Source: Campylorhamphus procurvoides
Taxonomy: Eukaryota; Chordata; Aves; Passeriformes; Dendrocolaptidae
Assembly (NCBI GenBank): GCA_013396655.1
Contig: WBMV01004382.1
Location: 186,001 to 250,000, forward strand
Length of the DNA: 64,000 bases
Direction: 5' to 3'
The notes under the pieces are model-generated. The model worked only from the letters and a program-made list of their open reading frames with translations, did not search any database and was not told where the DNA came from. Numbering within the stretch: the stretch's first letter is position 1; every line of letters starts with the position of its first letter. Shown here piece after piece: positions 48,321-60,300 of the stretch. The position numbers and the translations under genes are program-made.

Positions 48321-51300
48321 GTGAGAGCTGCTCCTGCCCACCCCTCTGCTTGGAAACCTTCCTAACACAAGAATTGTCCATGTCACTGCTCGTGGGTCGT
48401 GCCCTCGTGGCTGCACAGGGAAACAGAGTGTCAGCAGGTGATGTCCAGCTATTTTAGCAGCCCCTGACATCTGTATTTAAGGCTGGGTAGCAGTTGTAGC
48501 TCTGATTTCTTCTTAAAACTGTGGCTTCTGTGGTTGCAGTTTCACACGCTCTGTCCCTGTCCCGCGGTGTTTTTCCTGCAGATTTGATTCAATGCAGATC
48601 TTTTTTCCTAAGTGCAAGGTGAACAATAAAAATACAAAGGCCAATATAGGAGCAAGAGGCAGCCTGCAAGCTCAGCTGCTGAAACAGCAGAGGGTGGACA
48701 GATAAAATGTGGGCTGGAGGATGCTCTTGGTGCTGAGAAAGAGCTCCAATGCTCCAGCAAATTCGGGTTGATTTGCCTGAGTTATTGCCCTCTGTGAGTT
48801 ATGGAGTGGGCATGTGGGGTTTTGTGCTGAGGCTGTAGGATGCTGGTGCGGGGAAGGGGGTTGTTTCATGGGGCTGACCCTGTGTGAATTGGGAAGGGTT
48901 AAGGTACCTGAGGGCCAGGGGGTGCCTGGGGCTGGGGGAACACCTGCTGAGATGTGCAGCGGACACAGCAGCTCCAGAGCTTGGCAGAGAAGATGCTTTT
49001 GGGGATAAGCTCTCCTTAAATGTGCATAAAAGCTGTTCATCATGGCAAGTCCTCACTATTGAGCTGAAATTGAAAGGCTGAGAGAATGGGAATAGTTCAG
49101 CCTGGTCAAGAGAAGGCCTTTGAGCACCTCCCAGTGCCTAAAAGGGACAAGAGAGATGGAGAGGGACTTGTAACAGAGGCCTGGAGCAACAGGACAAGGG
49201 GCAATGGATTAACACTGCCAGAGGGCATGGTTAGATTGGATATTAGGAAGAAATTCCTCCTTATGAGGGTGGTGAGGCCCTGGCACAGGTTGGGCAGAGA
49301 AGCTGTGGCTGCCCCATCCCTGGAAGTGTCCAAGGCCAGGCAGGACAGGGCTTGGAGCCACCTGGGGTGGTGGAAAGTGTCCCTGCTCATGACAGGGCAC
49401 TTGGAAGGAGGTGACTCTTAGAGGTCCCTTCCACTCCAAACCATTCTGGGATTCCCTGAAACTGCATGCACAGCTTTCTCATAGGTGGGGATGGAAAGGT
49501 ATCCAAACCTCCTGCTGCTCCTTCCAGGTGTGATGCTGGACCATTTTCTGGCCCTGCCACCGGGCAGTTGTCCTGGCTTTATTTCCATCACCAATTCTGC
49601 CTTCAAAGTTCTAACTTTTCACACAAGTTTAACCATACGTGTTTTCCAGAACCCACAGTGGTGCCCTCTCCTCCTCAAATCGTGTTGTGTTGTTTTTCAG
49701 GCAAGGATATGAAGACCCCCACTGGCAGTATCCAGCAGCCAGCTACAGGGATGACTATCCCTACCAAAGCCACCAGAGGCAGCCTGTGGCATGGCAGAGT
49801 GACAGAGGTAGGGGCTTATCCTTTGGATCTGGGGATGGAGGCAGCTTGCTTGGAAAATACATGATGCTTTCTTCAGGATGGGCTCTTCTCCCAGGGCTTG
49901 CATGTATCTCCTGCCCACACTCCTGGGTGCTGTTCTACCTGTGCAGCACAGGCTGCCAGTTTGCATTTAGGAAATCTGAGCAGGATCTACGTGACCATGG
50001 GGTTGTTTGATCTTCATTTCCATGGCTAAAAACCTGTGTCATTCCTGGTTCCAGGCTGAGCGTGGTGGTGCTGTGTGTGATCATCGTGGACAGGGCCTCT
50101 TTTTTGATGTTCCTGGAGTTTCTGGGCTGAACAGAAGGGGAGAGAGGAAAGAGGAAAGGACATTAGTGCTGTGTTGACAAACAGGTCCAGGGTGGTGTTA
50201 TACCTCCAATGTGCCAGGATAATGTGGAAGCAAATGGAGTGTGCATGGCAGATTGCCTGACTTGTGGCTTTTCCTGTGCAACTTCCTTGTTGCTCTGGAG
50301 GGGTAATGCTGAATCTTGATTCCCTCCCTAGAGCTGAGGCAGGGAGAGCCTTATGGCAAGAGTACCAGTTACCGGGACCAGCACTACTACAGGGGCTACC
50401 ACCCCAACCTGGCCACAGGCCCCCCAGGACAGGACAGGTAAGGGTGGGGAGTCTGGGCAACCTGCTGCAACCATCTGCTGCAAAATCAGCGGGTTTGGGG
50501 CTGGTCCCAAAATCTCTGACCCTTCAGGGTGTCTCCCTTTGCTCCCACCTGCAGGATGCAGAGCTACGACTCCTATGAGGAGACCTACACCTCGGCTGCC
50601 AGGAGGGAAGGGGCAGGGGGAGAAACCCTGGGCAGCAATTCAGGGGAGGCCAGTGGCCAGCTCCAAGAGGTAACCTCAGCCTGGGCAGGGGTGGGGGATG
50701 AGAGGCTTGGGGATTTCCCCGAGATCTGGGGAGCAATCCACGTGTCCTTCCTCCAGCTGAGGAGAAAAAGGCCACTTTGCTATGTTGCATTTGCTGCCCG
50801 ACAGTCCCTGGGGATTATTAGGGTGGGTTATTAGTGTTTATGTACTCCATCTGCTGGGCTGTCATTCCCCAGGTGAGGGGCTGTACACTTCTTTCTCCAC
50901 GTAACAAATGACAGCACATGAGGAAACAGCCTCAAATTGTGCCACGAGAGGTTTAGATTGGATATTAGGAAAAATTTCTTCATCAAAATGCTTGTCCAAC
51001 CCTGGCACAGACTGTCCAGGGAGGTAGCAGAGTCACCACCCTTACTGAATTCAAAAGACAATGTGGCCCTTCGGGGACAAGGTTTAATGGCTGGGTTAAT
51101 GGTTGAACTTAATCATCTTAGGGGTCTTTTCCAACCTAAAAATGTCAATGATCCCATGATTCTCTCCTCCCTGGGTAGCTGACAGCTTGTCCAACAAGTC
51201 CTGCTCCATCACACTTGTGTCCTGATTGCTGCGTTTTGCCAAGGGAAATTTAAAAGATCTAATAAAAATATCAAAGCTGCTGTGGTGATTTTGCTCCTGG

Positions 51301-54300
51301 GTGATGCTTTTTTGGGTTCCCAAGCCCCATCTCCTTGGCTGTGTTGAGGAGCTCATGTTAGGGCTGGGAGAACTGTCAGATTAGACCAGTGGCTGATGTA
51401 AATTATTTTTTAAAGCTGTTGGGTATGACCAGGGTGTGTGCCAGGATAAACCCGAGGTGCTGCACGTCATGAGCTGGGAATTGGCTGTGCTGCTCCTGCT
51501 GGACACTCTCCTGGAGCAGCAGAGCAGTCCCACTGTTGTAGGAGAGGAAAGCAGAGGTGTCCTTGGTTTCTGAGCCGGGGTTGTGTTCTCCCTTCCTCGC
51601 AGTCCTCGGGCCAGCCCAGCCTGCTCCTGCAGTACCACGAGTCAGGGCTCAGCTCCAGCAGCCACGAGCTCAGCCAGTACATCCGTGATGGTGCTGACCA
51701 GTATGACCCTGTGCTTCCAGGGGCCTGGAATGTGGAACAAACAGGTGAGGAGTGATGGGGTGCTCTGCCAAGTGGGGAGCGGCGGAATAAATGGCTGGTG
51801 GTAGGAGGTTGGCTGTCTCAAGGCTTGGTCTGCTCCTGGAGGAGGCTGTGCAGGCATGAGGCATGACTGGGGGGCTGTGGGGTGGGGTTATGATCTGGGG
51901 GCTCTGCTTGGGTTGATGCAGGATCTGTCATTCATACCTGTTGCTTCTGGGGACAGTTCTGGCATAGGAGGGCCAGGGGAGGGCTGCTTAAGTTGTGGGG
52001 CAAGGTGGGAGCTGGTCACGTCCTTCATAGTGGTTGTGGTGTGGGGTCATGTTTTGATCTGATTATTGAGACACACTTCTGCCTGAATTAAGTTGCAAAG
52101 GAGACCATATGCTGGAGTCAATAATATGGATTTTATTTAACAGTAAGTGTGAAGTAAAGAGAGAGAGAGAGAAGGAAATAGGAAAGGGAGTTGTGGGGAG
52201 GAGAGAGATATCAAGCAGATGGTAGTCGCCACCTGTGGATCCAGTGGAGTCCTGTTGGTCCTTCTTCACCCTGGGCTTGGTGGTGGTGGGGGTCCTGGAG
52301 TTGTTCTTTTGGGGATACCACCTTATACAGTCCAAGTTCTGGGTGTCCACGAGGTGGTCATAGGTGCTGTTCCCATAAGTTGAGGTGATATGTATTAGCA
52401 GTTGCTTCCTTTCCCACAGTTTACCACAGCAGGAATTTTTCTGTGGGTGCATTAACCAGGATCATCTAACCAGACCCCACATTGCCAGGCCTGGAATTAG
52501 CACCTTCCTGTTGCAAATTCCTCCCCTGTGCTTATCTCAAGTTCCTGCTGTGCTGGCTTATCTGAGGGCAAGTTCTTTCTGTGGCCTTGACAGTGTTGGA
52601 GACAGGCAGCTGTGCTCTCTGAGTCCTTACAGGTCAGTGTGAGGGGACTCTCAGTGGCCTTTGTGTCATTGCAGGGGGTCCCTTGGTGCCCACCCCGACC
52701 CCGACGGTTCCCCTCAAGTTCCCACAGCCGCACACGTCGCTGTGCTTCGGAGCTGGAGGCCAGCTGGTGCTGGCACGTCCCCACCACCCTGCTGAGGGGC
52801 AGCTAGCCCATGTTGAGCTGCACAGCCTGGAGGTATGACACAGCCTGCACCCCCAGAACACCCTCAGTCCCCTCACTGGAGTGGCTTCTCTAGCCCCTGA
52901 GTGATGCAAACACCGTTCATCACCCAAACAGCCTCCTTAGCAGCCTTCTTGTGCTCTGCTCCCATCTTCTCTCCATCCCACATGGACTTCTGAGTCTACA
53001 TCTGGACGTTCCTTTCAGCATTGATCCCCGTGACCTGCTCACAGTGATCCCTTCTGATGGGGACAGATGTACTCTGTAACTCTGAGGAACAATTCCACTC
53101 ACCTTCCTGAGGTGCTCCAATACAGACGAACCCACATCCATCCCCTCAGTCTACTACACCATTCCAGTCTCCTATTTTTCCTCCCAAAGGAGGCAGATGC
53201 CATCTTAGCAGACATTTCTTTCCTGGACCTTGGCACTGGGTCCATGTGATGGTTCAGGATCTGTGTTCTGGGGTTACCTTAAGACAGCACAGAGTGTTCA
53301 CTGGCACCACTGAGCCCTTGGCCAAGGCACTGGCTTTCAGCTCACCTGGCATCCAGCTGCTGAATTTGCTTCTGTTTTTTAGGCAATCCTTCAAGGCACG
53401 AAGGAGCTGGAGGAGCTACAAGCCTTCCCAGGGCCCCTGGCCAGGTATGCTGCAGCAGCAGGTCCAGGAGCTGCGTCCCCCTGGCTGTCTCCTTTTGGAG
53501 TAGACATTGAGCTCAAGGCAGACTCTCAGGTCCCTGTGGTTTTGTGTTATCTGCAAAGGCCACATCTAAGTACAGGGTGGGATCCCAGCCCCTCTGATGC
53601 AGCGTGGGTTGATTTGGATTATGGGAGATGTTTTTGGGGTCATTTCTGAATATTCATAGGGTGTGGGTTCCATGTGGTTTGTATATCTGACCTTATTTTG
53701 TATTGATGTCCCAGAAAAATGATTTTTTTGCATCTCTTTGTATGTATAAAGCCCTGGGTCAACCTGTGGTTAAGCTTTCCCTAAGGTTTTTGTCCCCTGG
53801 GACTGTTGAGCACAGCAGGGTCAGACCTTCATTCAGTGTGGGCCACTGTGTGTGGCATCAAGTTGTGTCTGTATTGCACTGGTTACACCAATGTGTTTCT
53901 GGCCACCCACAGACAAAGCACAGAGAGACAAGGAAAAACTATTTGCTGAGCAAAAGAGCTGGGTAGAAGCCCTGGAGGTCCCCTCTACTGTGCTCTCAGG
54001 AGACCCCACTTGCAACACTGAGTACAGTTCTGGTGGCCCCAACATAACAAGGACATGGGAACTTTTGGAGCAAGTCCAGAGAAGGGCCATGAATTTGATA
54101 AGGGGACTGGAGCAGTTCCCCTATGGAAACAGGCTGAGAAAGTGGGGGCTGTTCAGTCTGGAGAAGAGAGGGCTGTGTGGAGACCTCACAGCACCTTCCA
54201 GTGTGTCTGAAGGGGCCTACAAGGAAGTTGGAGAGAGAATCTTCATCAGGAACTGTGCTGATAGGATGAGGGGGAAAGGCTTCAAACTGAGAGTAGGTTT

Positions 54301-57300
54301 GATTAGATATTAGGGAGAAAATCTTTCCTGAGAGGGTGGGCAGGCCCTGGCACAGGCTGCACATGGAAGCTGTGGCTGCCCCATCCCTGGAAGTGTCCAA
54401 GGCCAGGTAGGATGGGGCTTGGAGCAACCTGGGCTAGTGGAAGGTGTCCCTGCCCATGGCAGGGGGGTTGGAATGGGATGATCTTTAAGGCCTCTTCCAA
54501 CTCAAACCATTATGATTCTGTGGTTACCACTTGTGCCAAAGAGTACTTTGGGAATCTCCATATAATATGTTGGATCAATATCTTCATCCCCAGCCTCATC
54601 CATGCTTTCTTTCCATCTCTCTGGTAAGTTTATTGCACAATAGCAGTTTTGCCTGGCTTGCACACAGCATAAAGGTTTCTGCTTCTGTTTCAGTCCCAAA
54701 GGGTTTCTGTGGTCACAAGTGTGACCCTCCACTGTGCCAGTTAAATAACAGACTGTGTCTGCTCCTGCAGCCTTGGACATCTGTGGATGTAATGGCAGCA
54801 CAGCAAAACTGGGGTTCTTTGGAGATGGATGGAGGAGAATACTATCAGGAGGGCAGAGAGAGTTTGAAAGGCACTTTGCATCCCTGAAACACAGAAACCT
54901 GCAGAGTCATAATAATGATAAAATTTAAGTGGTTTTGAGCTTAAATGGTATGGGATCATTGGCATTGGGGATCTTCTCTCCTCCAGCTCTCGCCTGGAAT
55001 CTTTGGTATTCCCATGAGTGGATCTGGGAACTCTTCAAGCCTGATTGCTGTCCTGGATTGCTTTGCCTTGGGTTTCTTTGACGCCTTTCTCTGCTGCTGT
55101 AGGGAAGACCTGCACAAGGTGGATGTGATGACATTTTGCCAGCAGAAGATAGCCACGGGCTGTGATCTCTCAACACAGAGGGGCAGAGACTCAGCTCTTC
55201 TCTGGAAACTCCTGGTCCTCCTCTGCCGGCAGAACGGGGTAGGCATCCCATGGAAGGGGATGACTATTTTGATCTTAGAAATGAGACAAGTTATGTGTCC
55301 TTTAGGTGCTTTTTGATCCAGTTGCCATTTTCATGGGAGGTGTACCCTAAGAGAATCCCAATCCCATTCCCATAGCAGTGTCCATCAGCTCGATGCTGCC
55401 TGGATATTTGGAGCAAATCTTCTCCATGACTGCTTTTCATCCTTGGGAACCACCAACAGCCCAATGAAAGGGACTGGTGCCACCTTCACTGAGGAGCCAG
55501 CACTTGTGTGTAAAAGGGGGTTATGCTCTTCATTCATGGAAAGGCACCCAGGCTTGTTCTGTGGCTCCTGGAGGCAGGTGGATAAAGTCTTCAGAGAGAG
55601 TGCTGTGAAGGTCTTCCTAGTTGGGCTGAATCCTTTTCCTCCAAACCTGTGTGCTGGTAGCCAAGGCTGACCTTACTGGGGAGATGTGCTGGGATGAGGA
55701 TACAGGTGTGAGGGTGTCAGACTGGAAGTGCTATGGAGCTTTGCTCGTGGGGCAGCCTCCAAGTGCCTCATTCCTTCCCTTTCCCAGTCCATGGTGGGCT
55801 CGGACACAGCTGAGCTGCTGATGCAGGACTGCAGGCACCAGGACAAGTACCAGAGGCAAGAGCCTGCAGCCAACCTGCTGGGCTCCACGGATGATGAGTG
55901 GGTGTCACAACAGCCGGGGACCCTGGACCTCATCACTGGGGAGGTCCCTCCCATCGTGGAGACACAGGCACAGATAGTGGAGAAGTTCACCAAGCTCCTC
56001 TACTATGGCAGGAAGAAAGTAAGTGGTGAGTGGGACCCAGGACATCAGTCTGAGGGTTTTGTCTTGGTCCCTTTGGCCTCTTGAGGAAGGTTTTAAAGGG
56101 AAGGGTGGCCAAGAGGTCATTGTGGGATCAACCCTTCAAGTCATATTTGTACAACAGGGATTATGACAGTGATTTCTCACCATTGGGAACTGGGATGGGG
56201 GACCCAAGTGAAGATGAGACGTAGAGGCTTTTACCAGCCCTGTATGCTAAGCTTCATAGAATTTTAGAATGGGTTTGTGTCAGAAGGGACCTTCAAGATC
56301 CTCTTGTTCCAACCCCATTTGCAGTTGTGTGATCTCAAGGGATACCTAAGGCACAAGGAGGAGACAGAAAGGATGGATGCAGAGAAATTTGAGTGCCCAG
56401 GCTGGGATCCCACAGTGGTGGCATTGAGAGCTAGCAGGCAGCACAGACTGCTGGAAAATCAGGACTCCTGGAAATCCATGAGTGATGATATTGTCATGAA
56501 GGTCCAAGGCCTTGTAATTGTTCAAGGTAGAAAGATAAAGGGAGCTTTGTTAACCTGGAAGAGATTTTGGAAGGGTACTAATTAAAGCCAGAGCAGTTAT
56601 GGGCTCTGAGCTGATCTGGGGGAGCAGAGGGTCCCCTGGCAGTGGAGGAGGGCAGCAGGGAAGCAGAGCTAATGCAAACCCTCTTTCTCCTTCACCTTGG
56701 CTGTAGGATGCTCTGGTCTGGGCCATGAGAAACCAGCTGTGGGGCCATGCCCTCTTCCTCTCCAGCAAGATGGACCCTCGGACCTACAGCTGGGTGCTCA
56801 CGGGGTAAGTTGGAGAAGCCAGAGCAGGGTATGATGCTCCCTGGCTGGCTTTGCCAAGCCTGTTGTCCCTTCAGTGCCCTCAGCCCCAATTGAAAACTGG
56901 AAAAAGAGCACTGATTTCAGATGGAGTCTTTCAGAGGGGATGGGGCATCCATCCAGATGGGCCTGATCCTTTGGGCTTCCCCCTAGACAGGAGGAACCAA
57001 GCGAGGGCTGGAAAGCAGGAGAAAAGCCATTCCCTGGAGATGTGGGGTTGATTTATTCTGAGTCTTTGGCTTCACCTTTGCTGCCCTAGCAAAGGCAACC
57101 ATGGGGCAGGGGGAGCTGAGCCATCTTCACTGTGATCCAGCCTGGTCCCAGCTGTTCATCCCACTGATATGAACATTTTCTGGTGGAATTAACGTATTTA
57201 GTCTGGATTGGGCTGATCCCTTCAGGGAGAGTTAAGCAGAAATTTTCTGTCTTGTGGAACCCAAATCCTTTTAAGGAGGTTTTATCCTGTGTTGTCCTGG

Positions 57301-60300
57301 AGACCTGCCTGCTCTGGAGGTAATGCAGCTCATCATCCCTGTGGGCTGATGATCCTCTCTGCCTTCTTTTTACAAGGGCATGGATTGATAGGACAAGAGG
57401 GAGTGGTTTAAGCTGAAGGAGGGTAGACTTTGATTGGATATTGGAAAGAAATCCTTCCCTGTGAGAGTGCTGAGGCCCTGGCACAGGTTGCCCAGAGAAG
57501 CTGTGGCTACCCCATCCCTGGAAGTGTCTAAGGCCAGGTTGGACAGTGCTTGGAGCAACCTGGGCTCGTGGAAGGTGTCCCTGCCCTTGGCAGGGGGTGG
57601 AACAAGATGAGCTTTAAAGTCCCTTCTAATCTAAAACATTCTAGGATTCCAGGGGAAGCCCCTCTGGACACCTCTTTCCTGGGGTGTTTGGGACATGCCC
57701 TTGGAGGTGAATGAGAGTTTGGGGTCCCAGCACTGCAGCCCTTCTCTGATGTCTCCTTGCAGGTTCACCAGCACCCTGGCCACCAATGATCCCCTGCAGA
57801 CACTCTTCCAGCTCATGTCAGGAAGGATCCCTCAGGCAGCACTGGTCTGTGAGCAGGAGATGTGTGTTCCCCTGTGCTGTCACCTGCCAGTGACACCCAC
57901 CTTGTGGCAGTGACCTCTGCTCACCTTTGCTCTCCTCTTGTCTCCCTCCAGTGCTGTGGTGATGCCACGTGGGGGGACTGGAGGCCCCACCTGGCAGTGA
58001 TGTTGTCCAACAAGGTTGGAGACATGGAGCTGAACCATCGAGCCATTGTCACCATGGGAGACACTTTGGGTGAGCTGAGACCATTGGGAGCAGCTGTAAT
58101 GGGGGGTGGGCACCTGCAATGTGTCAGAACTGCAGCTGGACCCTGCTCAGGCTTCCCGAGTTCTACCAGTGAACCAAAACTGAGGTACAAAAAGCAGCAA
58201 TCAGGGAAAATGGACAAAAACAGGGAGAAGGAAGGGATCAGGGTCTGTGTAGTCAGAAAAGGAAGGTGGAGCAGTTGGGTTTGGGTTTTTGTGTGAGCCT
58301 GGGGGCCTCCAAAGCCATCCTGACCATGTGGTGATGCCTCAGGACTAAACGTTTGCCTTTTCCCTCCCATCCAGCCAGCAAGGGAGCAGTTGAAGCAGCT
58401 CATTTCTGCTACCTGATGGCAGACATTCCTTTTGGCTACTTCGGGAACAAGGCAGACCGCATGGCTCTGCTGGGCAGCAGCCACCGGTGAGCGAGCCCAG
58501 GGGGCTGGGCCTCCTGCCACAGGCACCTGTCCCACCTTCTCCCCATCCCTGGGGTCTCACTTCTATGCAAAACCAATCCCTGTTTGGGGTTTTTCTGCTA
58601 TTAATGTGAGCTGTGTGGGGCTTTTTGAGCACAGACCTCTGCTCTTGCTTGCTGACCCTACTGTTCTCTGCAGCCAGGCATTTGCCCAGTTTGCCAGGAC
58701 AGAGGCCATCCAGAGGATGGAAATCTTCGAGTATTGCCAGCAGCTGCGACAGCCTGAATCCTTCCTGCTCCCCTTCCAGGTAGTGGAAATGCTCAAGGAC
58801 ATCTTTTGCAGCAGCTCAGAAGTGCCCAAAAACTTGCACCACCATGCCCTCCCTGAAGCCTGAGGCTCAGACTGCTGCTGAGGCTTGTTCCCTTGTTGGG
58901 CTTTGGGAATGATGGGGATGCTGTCTTGGCTGAGGGCCTTGTCCAGGTCAGACTTTGAGGTGCACAGTGTGTGGGACCAGTGCTTGCTCAGGTCTGGTTT
59001 CCTTCCTGCTGTCAGGGTAGTGGATGGGCTTTTCCTATTGCACATCAGCACCTGGCTGTTGCTGACAGGGGAAATGCATGGATTGGTTGGATATACCCCT
59101 GGAAGCGCTCTGGCCAGGTGGAACGGGGCTTGGAGCAACGTGGTCTAGTGGAAGGTGTCCCTGCCCATGGCAGGGAGTCTGGAATTAGATGATCTTTAAG
59201 GTTCCTCCCTACCCAAACCATTCTGTGATTCTATGGAGCTGCTGTGCTCTCCCCACCATGTGCCAGTTCATGGAGTGGCGCTGGATGCCCCCATGGAAAA
59301 GGGTAGAAGCACCCCTAAGTTGCAGGTCATGACCCAGGGTGCTCTGAGTCACGCTGGGATGATGTGCTGTGGCAGGGGGCACCCACAGGCGAGGCCCTCT
59401 GCCTGCTCACCCATGGCTGCTCTGCTTCCCTCTCCCAAGGTGTACAAGCTGCTCTATGCCTCCCGCTTGGCCGACCACGGGCTCCCAGCCCAGGCCCTGC
59501 AGTACTGTGAGCAGATCTCCACGGTGCTCCTGCACCAGGACCCGGCCACCCACCCTGTCCTGGCCTGCCAGGTGATGAAGGTGAGTCTAGGACATCCTCT
59601 GAGCAGCCCCCCAGGGTTTTCTACCTGGTGTGTGCCTGAGTACAGCAAAGCCAACACCTCTTTGGGGTCTCTAAATCCCCATAGATTTAAGGTAGAAAAC
59701 ACAGGAATTATGTTGACTGCCAAGCAGGAGCAGTTATTTGGAAACAAAGGATGCTTTTAATCCTGGAGGGCTCTCTGAACTTGTAAACGGCATGGACTTA
59801 AGAAGCTGAAGTGTGAGTGCTTCACACTTCCCCTCCAGCACATCACCCATGACTCCATTTACCTGCTGGGGGCATTTTTGGGGTGACTGTGAGTAGGAGC
59901 ATGTCCCAACTTGGAGCACCAAGGGCAGCCCCTCTGCTTCATGATCGGGGTGCTGGGGCAGGCAGGGGTGAAGCCAAGTGTCCCAGGTTTCCTGGGAACA
60001 TTGGGAGCTGTAGGAAGACCAGGTTTCCCCTTCCCATGCATATCACCAGAGCAGTGCCGAGGCTACTTAAGCCTTCCTCTATCCTTCAAGGCCAGGTTGG
60101 ATGGTGTTTGGAGCAACCAAGAGTAGTGGAAGGTGTTCCTGCAATGAGATGATCTTTAAGATCCCTTCCAACCCCAAACCATTCTGTGATTCTATGAAAG
60201 GGGCAAAAGCCATGGTGCTGTGAGGTGAGGGGCAGCAAGGATCCTCATCTGAAGTGGGTGCTGCCAAAATCACCCAAAACTTGGCTGGCACAGCCCCCCT

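Noticed and set aside
52612..52806. 64-codon frame covering SEC16B exon 6
   Set aside because: Wrong frame. The exon reads in another frame that matches human SEC16B ([18 protein letters not shown]).
53852..54313. 153-codon open frame in SEC16B intron 7
   Set aside because: It translates the ORF2 end and 3' UTR of a CR1 retroposon and does not fit the SEC16B frame.
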